Below are positions 43,887 through 51,388 of a stretch of 64,000 nucleotides of DNA, piece after piece. The notes under the pieces were generated by a model. It had not been told where the DNA came from. It searched no databases and saw only the letters and a list, made by a program, of their open reading frames with translations. Position 1 is the stretch's first letter. Every line of letters begins with the position of its first letter. A program made the translations under genes and the position numbers. The stretch comes from a gamma proteobacterium HTCC2207 (lineage in GTDB: Bacteria; Pseudomonadota; Gammaproteobacteria; Pseudomonadales; Porticoccaceae). The DNA is taken from positions 151,550 to 215,549 of the forward strand of contig CAJJAO010000006.1 of NCBI GenBank assembly GCA_905182265.1, in the 5' to 3' direction.

Positions 43887-44603
43887 ATGGCTTCAGACAA
43901 GTTGAAATTACCGCAGTTTGCCCTGATTAAGCAATACCTTCGCGGCCAGATAGACGCTGGCATATGGGTTGTAGGCACCCGTACTCCCTCAGAAAATGAG
44001 CTTGCTAGCACATTCTCTGTCAGCCGTATGACCGCCCGCAGGGCACTTCAGGAGCTAGCCGATGAAGGCCTGCTGTTACGCAAGCCAGGTATGGGCTCAT
44101 TTGTCGCCAGACCAAAACCAGTTAGTCCACAGCTGGAGATCACCGACCCACTGCAGCAGGCTCAAGCCACAGGCACCTATAGCAATCGACTGATACGTCT
44201 AGAGTCTATGCCTGCAAGCGCAGATATTGCCCGGCTAATGGAGATGGGCACAGGTGATAGTGTTTATGAGCTGGTAATAGTTCATCTTGATGGTCAGAGC
44301 CCCGTCCAGTGGCAGCAGTTGACGGTTAACCCAGCTTTGGCTCCGGCCCTACTCAAGCAGACCTTTAATAAAATTACCCCGCAAGCCTATCTTGACTGGG
44401 TATCCCCAAGCACCTCGGTGGAACATCAGCTTGAGGCCGTATTGCCCAGCGCGAGCCAGCGCCGTGAGCTTACCCTGACCGAGGGGCCAGCTGCGCCATG
44501 TATAAAATTGACCCGCCGCTGCTGGACAGGCCAGCAGGTGCGCTGTTATTCCCTCTCTATGCACCCAGCTAATATTTATCGGCTGGGCACCAACCTGAAT
44601 TAG
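43887..44603 (+). CDS. GntR family transcriptional regulator, HutC subfamily
   Basis: A 238-residue regulator with an N-terminal winged helix-turn-helix (about 10-75; GTRTPSENELASTFSVSRMTARRALQEL) and a C-terminal UTRA ligand-binding domain (about 95-235). It most resembles HutC, the histidine-utilization repressor that responds to urocanate, but no hut genes are in the window. Three TGTATATACA-type palindromes upstream support autoregulation. It is followed after 17 bases by a NYN-domain gene, a possible cotranscribed target. Confidence 0.85.
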   Translation: MASDKLKLPQFALIKQYLRGQIDAGIWVVGTRTPSENELASTFSVSRMTARRALQELADEGLLLRKPGMGSFVARPKPVSPQLEITDPLQQAQATGTYSNRLIRLESMPASADIARLMEMGTGDSVYELVIVHLDGQSPVQWQQLTVNPALAPALLKQTFNKITPQAYLDWVSPSTSVEHQLEAVLPSASQRRELTLTEGPAAPCIKLTRRCWTGQQVRCYSLSMHPANIYRLGTNLN

Positions 44604-44620
44604 GACCGGGCTTTCTATCT

Positions 44621-45142
44621 ATGAAAAAAATCGCATTATTTGTTGATGTGCAAAACATTTACTACACCGTAAGAGACGGCCATCAATGCCACTTCAATTA
44701 TTCGGCGCTGTGGCGACAGCTGTCTGCTGAGGGGGATATTGTTGTGGCTAACGCCTATGCCATCGAGCGCAATGACGCAAGGCAGCAGGGTTTTCAACAG
44801 ATTCTTCGCGACCTAGGTTTTAATGTAAAGCTAAAGCCTTACATACAGCGCGCCGATGGTTCGGCCAAAGGCGATTGGGATGTAGGGCTGACTATCGACG
44901 TGATGGACGCAGTGTCGGGCGCTCTGGCAGGTAATCAGAAAGAGGCTCTTAATCAAAAAGAACTTATTGATCAGGTCGTGCTGCTGTCGGGGGACGGTGA
45001 TTTCGATCTGCTACTCAAGCGTGTCAAAGAAGGTTTTGGCATTAATACCTTGGTTTATGGGGTACCTGCTCTAACGGCAGCATCGTTAATTGATGCCGCC
45101 ACAGAGTTTCGGCCTATTCAGGGAGGCTTGCTCTTAAAATAG
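44621..45142 (+). CDS. NYN domain (LabA/DUF88) putative ribonuclease
   Basis: A 173-residue PIN-like NYN-domain protein. Acidic active-site candidates are D9 in LFVDVQNIYY, the KGDWDVGLTIDVMD block near residue 88, and LSGDGDFDLLLKRV near 125, arranged as in LabA/DUF88 proteins. Such proteins are predicted metal-dependent RNases, but the target is unknown. It is 17 bases downstream of the GntR gene. Its last codons and stop (ctcttaaaatag) resemble the following 14-bp repeats. Confidence 0.85.
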   Translation: MKKIALFVDVQNIYYTVRDGHQCHFNYSALWRQLSAEGDIVVANAYAIERNDARQQGFQQILRDLGFNVKLKPYIQRADGSAKGDWDVGLTIDVMDAVSGALAGNQKEALNQKELIDQVVLLSGDGDFDLLLKRVKEGFGINTLVYGVPALTAASLIDAATEFRPIQGGLLLK

Positions 45143-45202
45143 TGTTCTTTAAATAGTGCTCTTTAGACAGTGCTCTTTAAGCAGTCTTCGTTAAACAGTG
45201 CT
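45131..45202. repeat. 14-bp tandem repeat seeded at the NYN gene stop
   Basis: A first unit containing the stop (ctcttaaaatagtgtt) is followed by ctttaaatagtgct, ctttagacagtgct, ctttaagcagtctt and cgttaaacagtgct, each 14 bases. It lies between the converging NYN and 45219 genes. Confidence 0.82.
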
Positions 45203-45218
45203 CTTAACCTACATCTTG

Positions 45219-45596
45219 CTAGGTAATAATGCCGCCACCCGCTGGGCCCATGCCGCCTTGGCCACCCTGACCAGGCATAACAATTTGCGATGCCTGCTCA
45301 CGGCGCATACGCTCCAGCTCTCTGCCCGCTTCTTCAACAGCTATAGCTGCCTTGCCTGCAAAATCTTCAGCTGCTTCACCAATCGTGGCACCATCTAATG
45401 CAAAGTTTAAAGGTATAGCGCCCATAGGGGTCATAACCTGAGCCGAGCCCAAAAAGGCGACCGGACGCCCTGGGTCATCAGAACCGTCTGCTGTAATCGG
45501 AATCAGTTTACGAATAGCACCCATCTTTTGATCGGTATAGTTTTCTTCACGAAATAGCCCGTTGGGGTCCATTGCGTTGTCTGCTTCGTTGCTCAT
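45219..45596 (-). CDS. Conserved hypothetical cytoplasmic protein
   Basis: A 125-residue soluble protein that I do not assign to a functional family. A central block, RPVAFLGSAQVMTPMGAIPL, is followed by an acidic/Ala-rich predicted helix (IGEAAEDFAGKAAIAVEEAG), then RMRREQASQIV and a Gly-rich, Gln/Pro tail (MPGQGGQGGMGPAGGG). The pattern resembles proteins annotated only as cytoplasmic protein in other proteobacteria. An ATG start is clear. No partner gene is evident: neighbours are a convergent NYN gene and an upstream intergenic region. Confidence 0.75.
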   Translation of the reverse strand: MSNEADNAMDPNGLFREENYTDQKMGAIRKLIPITADGSDDPGRPVAFLGSAQVMTPMGAIPLNFALDGATIGEAAEDFAGKAAIAVEEAGRELERMRREQASQIVMPGQGGQGGMGPAGGGIIT

Positions 45597-45943
45597 GAAA
45601 AACCTTCAATTAGTGGTCGCTGGGAAACGCCTACCCTAGCAGACCAGCCTAAAAAGCTCTAGACCGATTAATGCCTACTTTTATGCCTATTTGATGAGGC
45701 CATTCCGGTGTCGATATTTATTGTCTGCTTCAACGGTTAGCAGTTTATGTTTTGAGCAAAACTAAACCCAGCGCACAGTATTGCACCCCATATGGCTTTG
45801 TGAGAACTGCCTCTCATCAAACTTGTGACAGCATAGAAAGAAGTGGCAATGGCAATAGGATTTAAATGGAATCACGACTTAAAGCAACAGTAGCAGTTTT
45901 TCAAAACACAGAATTTAACCAGTGAATATTGAGGAAAGGACTC
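45597..45943. other. Noncoding region upstream of the 55-residue membrane peptide
   Basis: A 347-base spacer between the divergent 45219 gene and the small peptide gene. It contains a 19-codon ORF (45866-45925) with AGGA five bases upstream. No other strong motif is seen. It must contain promoters for both directions. Confidence 0.5.
45866..45925 (+). CDS. Possible 19-residue leader peptide ORF
   Basis: ATG to TGA encodes MESRLKATVAVFQNTEFNQ, preceded by AGGA at five bases spacing, ending 18 bases before the next ATG. It could be a translated leader of the small membrane peptide gene, but chance cannot be excluded at this length. Confidence 0.25.
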   Translation: MESRLKATVAVFQNTEFNQ

Positions 45944-46111
45944 ATGAACTTATTCAGTTTTACTTGTTTGTGCACCATTGCCATCGGAACCTTATTTGGC
46001 GCATCAATTGGATTTTTCGCTTACGGAGCTGACGTCTGGACTAGCACAGGCATTGGCTGCGGACTTGGCTCTTGTGTAGCTTTGAGCGAATTATTCCCAG
46101 TCTTTGATTAA
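45944..46111 (+). CDS. Small membrane peptide of unknown function
   Basis: The 55-residue reading from the ATG at 45944 is preferred to the track's TTG because GAGGAAAGGA sits just upstream. Two hydrophobic Gly-rich segments, about 4-25 and 32-48, with Cys-containing FTCLCTIAIG and GCGLGSCVAL. A strong terminator 61 bases downstream supports expression as a small monocistronic gene. No family recognised. Confidence 0.6.
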   Translation: MNLFSFTCLCTIAIGTLFGASIGFFAYGADVWTSTGIGCGLGSCVALSELFPVFD

Positions 46112-46172
46112 CCATCATTAACTAGTTTATTAAGACACCCAATATATGTAACACCCATACTCTCCCCCGTTA

Positions 46173-46197
46173 GGCCACCGTGAGGTGGCCTTTTTTT
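46173..46197 (+). terminator. Rho-independent terminator after the small membrane peptide
   Basis: GGCCACC pairs with GGTGGCC around gtga, followed by seven Ts. It acts on the plus strand only; the minus side lacks a T-run. Confidence 0.92.
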
Positions 46198-46235
46198 GTC
46201 TGGGGGAAAGTTTTAGAGTCTAGCTGTCTAGGAGC

Positions 46236-46721
46236 TTAGTGGTTGTGCCCACCAGGACCATGCACATGGCCATGCTCTAATTCTTCGGCACTGGCATCGC
46301 GCACATCTTCGATGGTTACATCAAAGTGCAGGTTCTTACCGGCCAATGGATGGTTGCCATCGACAGTCACTATCTCATCAGTAACCGCGACTACAGTAAC
46401 AGGCACTGTGCCGCCTTCACCGGTTTGAGCTTCAAATTGCATGCCCACTTCAATTTCATCAACACCCTGAAATGACGCGCGGGGCACCTCTTGAATTAAC
46501 TCTTTTTGAATCTCACCGTAGCCTTCTGCTGCGGTGACATCGACGACCATAGCATCGCCAACAGACTTGCCTTCAAGGGCACTTTCAAGGCCCGGGATAA
46601 TATTGCCCGCACCATGCAAATAAGCTAAAGGCTCTTTACCCGCTGAACTGTCCAGCTGCTGACCGTCATCATCAGTTAATGTGTAATGAAAGCTCACAGC
46701 GCTATTTTCTTTAATAGTCAT
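46236..46721 (-). CDS. slyD: FKBP-type peptidyl-prolyl isomerase, SlyD type
   Basis: Cytoplasmic proline isomerase and chaperone. From the ATG at 46721 (MTIKENSAVSFHYTLTDDDG) it is 161 residues; the track's longer start adds unconserved residues. The FKBP core (about 1-70 and 130-150) is interrupted by the IF/flap insert typical of SlyD. GNHPLAGKNLHFDV is conserved. The C terminus HGHVHGPGGHNH is His-rich, as in metal-binding SlyD, though much shorter and without Cys. Metal handling is likely weaker; that is inference. Confidence 0.9.
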   Translation of the reverse strand: MTIKENSAVSFHYTLTDDDGQQLDSSAGKEPLAYLHGAGNIIPGLESALEGKSVGDAMVVDVTAAEGYGEIQKELIQEVPRASFQGVDEIEVGMQFEAQTGEGGTVPVTVVAVTDEIVTVDGNHPLAGKNLHFDVTIEDVRDASAEELEHGHVHGPGGHNH

Positions 46722-46815
46722 ACTTAATATTCCAAAAGGTGGCAAAACCGCCATTATGCTTTAACAATTAAAAAATATCGAATCCACAAACAAAAGATGC
46801 GTCAAACGAACGGTT

Positions 46816-46844
46816 CTGTCATATTTATGTCATATGGCCGTCAT
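46816..46844 (+). promoter_or_regulatory. Pho box upstream of phoB
   Basis: CTGTCATATTTATGTCATAT matches the PhoB site, with a third half-site CCGTCAT. The three repeats begin at 46816, 46827 and 46838, exactly 11 bases apart. It ends 19 bases before the phoB ATG, indicating autoregulation. Confidence 0.88.
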
Positions 46845-46863
46845 TTAATGGAAATCCGTATTG

Positions 46864-47586
46864 ATGAGCGAAAAGAACAATATTATGCCCAAACACACAA
46901 TCTTGCTGGTCGACGATGAAGCGGCGATCCGCGATATGCTGAGTCTTGCCCTAGAGGCTGCCGACTACAATGTGTTGGTGGCCGAGAATGCTCAGCAGGC
47001 CCACGCCACCATCATAGACCGGCACCCAGATTTGGTATTACTAGACTGGATGATGCCAGGCACCACCGGCCTAGAGCTTCTGCGCAGGTTAAAGCGAGAC
47101 GAGTTAACCGCAAAAATTCCAGTGATTATGCTGACCGCTAAAACAGAGGAAGACAGTAAAATATCTGGTTTGGATGCAGGTGCCGACGATTACATAAGCA
47201 AACCGTTTTCCCCCAGAGAGCTTATGTCTCGAGTAAAAGCGGTGCTGCGACGTATTGGTCGGGACGAGTTAAAAGAGCCTATTACGGTGGGTGAACTTAT
47301 ATTTGACCCAATCGGGCACAGAGTTAGTATTGCCAATGAGCCTATCAATCTCGGCCCCACAGAGTATCGGCTACTGCAGTTTTTCCTCACTCACCAAGAG
47401 AGGGTCTACTCCAGAGACCAGATTCTCGACTATGTCTGGGGTGGCAATGTCTATCTTGACGAGCGCACGGTCGATGTTCATATTCGCCGTTTGCGCAAAG
47501 CAATTTCAGTTGCAGGCCATGAAAACTATGTGCAGACTGTGCGCGGAGCAGGCTACCGCTTCTCCACTCAACTAAAAAATGCTTAG
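46864..47586 (+). CDS. phoB: Phosphate regulon response regulator PhoB
   Basis: OmpR-type response regulator that activates phosphate-starvation genes. Receiver domain (about 8-125) with acidic VDDE, phospho-Asp in LVLLDWMMPG, TAKTEED and KPFSPREL; C-terminal winged helix (about 140-235) with EYRLLQFFLTHQERVYSRDQILD and RTVDVHIRRLRKAI. The start at 46864 has GGAAA nine bases upstream; 46885 is an alternative. The Pho box is just upstream. phoR follows after 17 bases. Confidence 0.95.
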   Translation: MSEKNNIMPKHTILLVDDEAAIRDMLSLALEAADYNVLVAENAQQAHATIIDRHPDLVLLDWMMPGTTGLELLRRLKRDELTAKIPVIMLTAKTEEDSKISGLDAGADDYISKPFSPRELMSRVKAVLRRIGRDELKEPITVGELIFDPIGHRVSIANEPINLGPTEYRLLQFFLTHQERVYSRDQILDYVWGGNVYLDERTVDVHIRRLRKAISVAGHENYVQTVRGAGYRFSTQLKNA

Positions 47587-47603
47587 AAAAAGGTACAGAT
47601 CTA

Positions 47604-48875
47604 TTGCGACCAGGAATGCATACAGAGATATGGCGTATAGTTCTGGTCGGGCTATTCACCGTATTTTTTGGTTGGAGCCTCGGCTATCCCCTTGAGATAG
47701 TCCTCATTGGCGCCGGCTGTTATCTCATTTGGACCTTCCGCATCATCGGCCTATTATTTAACTGGATCGACAAAGGTATGCGTGGCATTCCTCCTGACGC
47801 CGACGGTGTCTGGGGAGAAATTAGCGACACCCTTAATCGCCAGCGCCGCCGCCATCGCCGCGGCCAAGAAAAAATGCGCCGCACAATTAATCGTGTCACT
47901 CGACTAACAGAAGCTTTGGACCAGGGCATCCTAGTCTTGCGCAGCGATCTGACCCTCGACTGGTGGAACAGCGCGGCAAAAAACCTCGTGGGTTTGCGTT
48001 CATCCGACAGAGGCAGCGCGATTATGAATCTTATCCGTGACCCGCTATTTGTCGACTATATGCACAAAAAGGAATTTGTCGGCACTATAGAGCTACCCTC
48101 CATTATTCAGGAGGGCAGGTTACTGGAGTTTTCGGCCTCCTCTTTTGGCGATGACGAGATTGTCTTAGTTATCGCAGACATTACCCGCCTTAATAATCTT
48201 GAGACTGTGCGCAAAGAGTTTGTCGGTAATATCTCTCATGAATTACGCACACCCCTGACTGTCATAAAGGGCTATATCGAGACTTTAGGCGATAGCCCAA
48301 ATAATACTCCGAGCGTGGACAAAGCTTTTGAACAGATGGCGACCCAGGTTAACCGTATGCAACTGCTGGCCGATGATCTAATTCTGCTATCGCAGTTTGA
48401 GGCAGACGGACAGACGACTAACAGAAATCCGATAAACCTTAATAATCTGCTATGCGAGATTATTGTAGAGGCAGAGCAATTAAGCAGTGGTAAACACAGC
48501 CTGCATTTAAACTGCCCCGACAGTCTTAGTATCACCAGTGAAATGAGCGCAGTACGCAGTGCTCTGGGTAACATTGTATTCAACGCCGTGCGCCATAACT
48601 CCCAGGGTGCCACGATTCGCATCAGCGTCGTTGAGTCTGCAGAGACTGTTTCAGTTGCCATAGCCGATGATGGGGTGGGTATAGATCCCCTAGAAATCCC
48701 CCGACTTACCGAGCGCTTTTATCGGGGTGATAGCAGCAGAAATTCAACCACTGGCGGCAGTGGATTGGGTTTGGCCATCGCCAAACATGCAATGACCCGC
48801 TGTGAGGGTAGCTTGCAGATCAATAGCAGCTTGGGAGAAGGCTCAGAATTTACTTGCCGTTTTCCGGTGCTTTAA
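47604..48875 (+). CDS. phoR: Phosphate regulon sensor histidine kinase PhoR
   Basis: Membrane sensor kinase partnering PhoB and the Pst-PhoU complex. 423 residues: N-terminal membrane hairpin (about 10-50), a basic cytoplasmic linker, a PAS domain (about 95-195), the H-box NISHELRTPLTVIKGYIETL with phospho-His near 216, and a HATPase with DDGVGIDP and GGSGLGLAIAKHA. The TTG at 47604 has AAGG eight bases upstream; an ATG at 47616 is an alternative. Followed by a possible terminator. Confidence 0.94.
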   Translation: MRPGMHTEIWRIVLVGLFTVFFGWSLGYPLEIVLIGAGCYLIWTFRIIGLLFNWIDKGMRGIPPDADGVWGEISDTLNRQRRRHRRGQEKMRRTINRVTRLTEALDQGILVLRSDLTLDWWNSAAKNLVGLRSSDRGSAIMNLIRDPLFVDYMHKKEFVGTIELPSIIQEGRLLEFSASSFGDDEIVLVIADITRLNNLETVRKEFVGNISHELRTPLTVIKGYIETLGDSPNNTPSVDKAFEQMATQVNRMQLLADDLILLSQFEADGQTTNRNPINLNNLLCEIIVEAEQLSSGKHSLHLNCPDSLSITSEMSAVRSALGNIVFNAVRHNSQGATIRISVVESAETVSVAIADDGVGIDPLEIPRLTERFYRGDSSRNSTTGGSGLGLAIAKHAMTRCEGSLQINSSLGEGSEFTCRFPVL

Positions 48876-48887
48876 TGCTGCACAAAA

Positions 48888-48914
48888 AAAAGAGCACCGA
48901 AGCGCTCTTTTGAT
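48888..48914. terminator. Probable terminator between phoR and the porin gene
   Basis: AAAAGAGC pairs with GCTCTTTT around an 8-base loop, with extra As to the left. It ends phoR and possibly the converging porin transcript. The stem is short, so confidence is moderate. Confidence 0.6.
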
Positions 48915-48982
48915 CCCAGCCTATCGGGCTAGACGATAAATGATAGTAAGTAGCAGGAAGTGCCAAAGGGCAGAGCCTAATC

Positions 48983-49990
48983 CTAGAACTTATGTTCCAA
49001 GCCAACGCCAAAGGCACTGTCTTCACTATCGCCAGAGCCGACTTCAGAGTCAGTGTTGTCCGTATAAAACACATAGGTTTTAGTGTTTTTACCTAGCTTG
49101 TAGTCCGCACCCATAGAAAATGTCTCTTCTTCATCACCATCTACATCATCTTCAATAGAGCCGTATTGGATTTTCAATGTGGTCTTATCAATCTTATAGG
49201 CGGCGCTAACAAAATAACCAGACTCATCCTTGGTACCAAGGTTATCTTCATTCTGTTGATACATAAGACCGAGTTTCAAAGCATCGATTTTGTACTGAGT
49301 AACAATGCGCAGCAGATCCTGGTTATCTAAATCTTGGTCTCCGGCAACAGCAATATACAGGTCGTCGTTACTGTAGCTCACCGAGTAAGACAGGCTATCG
49401 GTGAGGCCGGTGTCATCTATGCCGTCGCCATCGACGTCTTTGCCTTCCGCAGGAACCATGGCAACCGTGCTTGAGAAACCATCAACAGTAGGTGAGGTGT
49501 AAGCGACAATATTAGAAACACGGTTTTCACCTTCAAAGGTATTTTTGATGTCCCCTTCAAGGTCATTAAATAAATCGATTTTTTTCTGGGCTAGTTTAGT
49601 GGGGCTATCATGCTTACCTGCCCAAAGAGTGCCAAAGCTGCCTTTGATGCCGCCCATGATATTGCGCTGCTTAAAGGTCTGACCTTTGCAGTCACCGTCG
49701 TCAACACAGATTTCGAATTCTGCTTGATAGATAACCTGCAGGCCATCGGCAATCTCAGTTTTACCCTTAACACCCAGTCGCGATGCGTTGCTGTTCAGGT
49801 CCCATGTGTCTGTTGAGCCGTTGTCAGCATTAACAACAGAGACATTAACCTTGCCGTAAAAAGTATTGTCTGTGCTGCTCTTAATTGCGCTGCTCTTATT
49901 TACCCTGCTTTCAATAGCGCCTTCGGCAAAGCTATAAGAGGCAGTGCCCACAGTGGCTGCGATAGCCGCTGAAAGTATTAGTTTGTTCAT
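48983..49990 (-). CDS. Outer-membrane porin, probably phosphate-starvation induced
   Basis: A 335-residue general porin (Porin_4/OmpC-like) with signal peptide MNKLILSAAIAATVGTASYSFA, FYGKVNVSVVN and NASRLGVKGKTEIADGL at the N terminus, and C-terminal FGVGLEHKF ending in Phe, as outer-membrane barrels require. Very acidic (many Asp), which argues against a strongly anion-selective pore by composition alone. A Pho box lies upstream on its own strand and the gene sits between phoR and pstS, so it is probably part of the Pho regulon. Selectivity is unknown. Confidence 0.86.
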   Translation of the reverse strand: MNKLILSAAIAATVGTASYSFAEGAIESRVNKSSAIKSSTDNTFYGKVNVSVVNADNGSTDTWDLNSNASRLGVKGKTEIADGLQVIYQAEFEICVDDGDCKGQTFKQRNIMGGIKGSFGTLWAGKHDSPTKLAQKKIDLFNDLEGDIKNTFEGENRVSNIVAYTSPTVDGFSSTVAMVPAEGKDVDGDGIDDTGLTDSLSYSVSYSNDDLYIAVAGDQDLDNQDLLRIVTQYKIDALKLGLMYQQNEDNLGTKDESGYFVSAAYKIDKTTLKIQYGSIEDDVDGDEEETFSMGADYKLGKNTKTYVFYTDNTDSEVGSGDSEDSAFGVGLEHKF

Positions 49991-50080
49991 ATTCCGTCCT
50001 CAAAAATTTAGTCCGTTGGGCTGAGGCCCAGCTGCAGTTGCCATAATTTGTCAGCAACGGCGCAAATATAGGTGGGGAAT

Positions 50081-50098
50081 GTGACATTCTTATGACAG
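50081..50098 (-). promoter_or_regulatory. Pho box upstream of the porin gene
   Basis: On the minus strand it reads CTGTCATAAGAATGTCAC: two half-sites 11 bases apart, 90 bases upstream of the porin ATG. It faces away from the pstS box about 63 bases to the right, making a divergent Pho-controlled region. Confidence 0.8.
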
Positions 50099-50160
50099 AT
50101 ATGGGGGTAAAAATAGGACCGGCAGATTTTTTTAATCTGTTTTATTCAAACCCTTTCTAT

Positions 50161-50178
50161 CTGTCATATTTGTGTCAC
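50161..50178 (+). promoter_or_regulatory. Pho box upstream of pstS
   Basis: CTGTCATATTTGTGTCAC has half-sites CTGTCAT and GTGTCAC 11 bases apart, 80 bases before the pstS ATG. Confidence 0.86.
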
Positions 50179-50257
50179 ATAACCCTAATACAGTGGTCTC
50201 GTACTAAAAACACGTTCAATTACTGCCGCACCAATGTGGCCAATGTAAGAGGTTTTT

Positions 50258-51313
50258 ATGAAGCAACGTACTATCTTTGCAGCCATTGTAATGACTATGG
50301 CCTCAATCACAGCAACCACCTCTATGGCTCGCGAGTCTATAGAAGTAGTAGGTTCCTCCACTGTATATCCTTTTTCAACCGTTGTTGCTGAGCGTTACGG
50401 TCGCGCCAGCGGCAAGGCAACACCCAAAATTGAGTCAACAGGTTCCGGCGGTGGCATGAAGCTGTTTTGCTCTGGTGTTGGCACTAACTACCCAGATATT
50501 ACCAATTCATCACGCCGCATCAAAAGCTCCGAATTCAAAAAGTGTCAGGCCAATGGCGTTACTGATGTCATTGAAGTGCAAATTGGTTATGACGGCATTG
50601 TAATCGCTAATTCTGTCACTGCACCAGTGATGGAGCTGAGCCGCAAAGATTTGTTTTTAGCTCTAGCCGCCAAGGTGCCCGGTGTTCTGGAAGGTGAGTT
50701 AATTGAAAACCCTTACACAACATGGCAGCAGGTTAACCCAGCACTGCCAGACACCGCAATCGAAGTGCTTGGCCCCCCGCCAACATCTGGCACGCGAGAT
50801 GCCTTTGCTGAGCTGGGTTTAGAAGGCGGCTGCAAGCAAATCCCATGGATCAAAGCCATGAAGAAGACAGACAAAAATGCCTACAAAGATATCTGCCACA
50901 CCATCCGTGAAGATGGCCGCTATATAGAAGCGGGTGAAAACGATAACCTGATCGTGCAAAAGCTACAGGCCAACCCTGCGGCACTAGGAGTGTTTGGTTT
51001 TAGCTTCCTCGACCAGAATGCCGATAAAGTACAGGGTACTAATATTGAGTCTGTCCCCCCAACCTTTGACTCGATCGCCGATAAGTCTTACCCGATTTCT
51101 CGGCCACTGTTCTTTTATGTTAAGAAAGCCCATGTTGGCGTAGTGCCAGGTATCGAGGGTTATCTCAGAGAGTTCACCAGTGAGAGAGCCTGGGGCGAAG
51201 ATGGTTACCTTGCCGAAAAAGGCATGATTCCATTACCTATAGACGAGCGCAGAGTCATGGGCAAAAATACTCGGGCTCTAACGCCAATGACTGGCAGCGA
51301 AGCATTGCATTAA
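50258..51313 (+). CDS. pstS: Phosphate ABC transporter, periplasmic phosphate-binding protein
   Basis: Periplasmic phosphate receptor of the PstSCAB importer. A signal peptide (cleavage near TSMA-RE) precedes SIEVVGSSTVYPFSTVVAERY; phosphate-contacting features are GSST, ESTGSGGGM and PPTSGTRDAF. The 351-residue protein belongs to the PstS family common in marine gammaproteobacteria. It heads a Pho-box-controlled operon, with a stem-loop between it and pstC that may favour pstS mRNA. Confidence 0.94.
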   Translation: MKQRTIFAAIVMTMASITATTSMARESIEVVGSSTVYPFSTVVAERYGRASGKATPKIESTGSGGGMKLFCSGVGTNYPDITNSSRRIKSSEFKKCQANGVTDVIEVQIGYDGIVIANSVTAPVMELSRKDLFLALAAKVPGVLEGELIENPYTTWQQVNPALPDTAIEVLGPPPTSGTRDAFAELGLEGGCKQIPWIKAMKKTDKNAYKDICHTIREDGRYIEAGENDNLIVQKLQANPAALGVFGFSFLDQNADKVQGTNIESVPPTFDSIADKSYPISRPLFFYVKKAHVGVVPGIEGYLREFTSERAWGEDGYLAEKGMIPLPIDERRVMGKNTRALTPMTGSEALH

Positions 51314-51336
51314 TGAGAGTACTTTGCCAAAGTCAT

Positions 51337-51357
51337 GCCCAGCTTAAACAGCTGGGC
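51337..51357 (+). other. Intercistronic stem-loop between pstS and pstC
   Basis: GCCCAGC pairs with GCTGGGC around ttaaaca, 24 bases after the pstS stop. Followed by TTATCTATTTC rather than a clean T-run, so it may be a partial terminator or an mRNA-stability element for differential expression. The track's pstC start at 51335 lies inside it. Confidence 0.65.
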
Positions 51358-51388
51358 TTATCTATTTCTGAAGGGTTCTACTAGCTCT

